Assembly (NCBI RefSeq): GCF_000620665.1
Contig: NZ_JIAU01000005.1
Location: 239,501-303,500 of the forward strand
Source of the DNA: Sphingomonas sp. URHD0057
Lineage (GTDB): Bacteria; Pseudomonadota; Alphaproteobacteria; Sphingomonadales; Sphingomonadaceae
Length of the DNA: 64,000 nucleotides
Direction of reading: 5' to 3'
Positions 63,824-64,000 of this stretch are shown here, piece by piece. Position 1 is the stretch's first letter. Each line of letters opens with the position of its first letter. A program made the position numbers and the translations under genes. The notes below the pieces were generated by a model. The model was not told the origin of the DNA, ran no database searches, and was given only the letters and a program-made list of their open reading frames with translations.

Positions 63824-64000
63824 GCGATCTCTCCACCATCGTCGCCGAGCCGTGGGCGGACTGGGGGCTGATCGACTGCGGCAACGGCCTGAAGCAAGAA
63901 CGCTACGGGCCGTTCAAGGTCGTTCGGCCGGAACCCCAGGCGATGTGGCGGCCGGGGCGCGACGATTGGGATCCCGACGCTACCTTCGTTCCCGGCTCGG
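63820..64000 (+). CDS. SAM-dependent methyltransferase (RlmI-like), N-terminal fragment
   Basis: Starts with GTG at 63820 inside the M16 stop and runs off the end of the window after 60 codons. The visible part WADWGLIDCGNGLKQERYGP and FKVVRPEPQAMWRPG matches the N-terminal region of COG1092-like class I methyltransferases that precede the SAM-binding fold. The catalytic part is outside the window, so the assignment is provisional. Confidence 0.6.
   Translation, partial: MSDLSTIVAEPWADWGLIDCGNGLKQERYGPFKVVRPEPQAMWRPGRDDWDPDATFVPGS

Overview
The window is a 64 kb piece of a GC-rich alphaproteobacterial chromosome, most likely a member of the Sphingomonadaceae. The grounds are the conserved lepB-acpS-pdxJ-pyrE cluster, the ctaC-ctaD / ctaB-ctaG-ctaE cytochrome oxidase locus, small proteins of the DUF6481 and DUF6894 types, the GC-rich codon use and the very dense packing. 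Genus is not resolved. No rRNA, tRNA, CRISPR array, integrase or transposase was recognised.

Layout. 1-11.6 kb is mostly signalling: the end of a phosphate-type porin, a PhoR-like kinase, a CheY-like regulator with a LytTR regulator and LytS-like kinase, an M1 aminopeptidase lipoprotein, a GGDEF-EAL protein, a Rossmann oxidoreductase and a NarX/NarL-type pair. 11.6-16.1 kb holds secreted proteins of unknown role and a LysR-controlled cupin / tautomerase / alcohol dehydrogenase operon. 16.2-19.8 kb holds a CsgG-like protein, lepA and small genes. 19.9-24.0 kb is an A+T-richer block on the minus strand: 5-methylcytosine methyltransferase, Vsr endonuclease, GHKL (MORC-like) ATPase and an unknown 338-residue protein. 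It reads as a horizontally acquired defence or restriction-type island, and it starts next to a decayed second copy of the lepA 3' end. 24.1-26.2 kb holds small genes of unknown function and a GIY-YIG nuclease gene framed by 46-bp inverted arms. 26.2-39.5 kb has a hybrid kinase, ArsR/RidA/PhzF, DUF47-Pit phosphate uptake, MsrB, an M16 protease, purEK, a diguanylate cyclase and gpmA. 39.5-51.5 kb has an M14 carboxypeptidase, an RTX protein, galE, rpmJ, an ABC exporter, purT, a cyclophilin, PilZ proteins and two L,D-transpeptidases. 51.7-64 kb has rpsU, an FKBP, a PerM-type protein, lepB-acpS-pdxJ-pyrE and the aa3-type cytochrome oxidase genes with their assembly factors, then an M16 peptidase and a truncated methyltransferase.

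How the parts relate. Respiratory genes (oxidase subunits, heme o synthase, CtaG, SURF1) are chained by 4-bp start/stop overlaps. Phosphate uptake is represented by the porin/PhoR-like pair and the DUF47-Pit pair. Several convergent neighbours end on a shared 4-bp stop sequence, leaving no room for terminators. The candidates for undescribed biology are the Dcm-Vsr-GHKL-unknown operon, the GIY-YIG unit with inverted arms (and an arm pair without the gene at 19.53-19.59 kb), and a helically phased TGCCT repeat present in two copies 12.5 kb apart.
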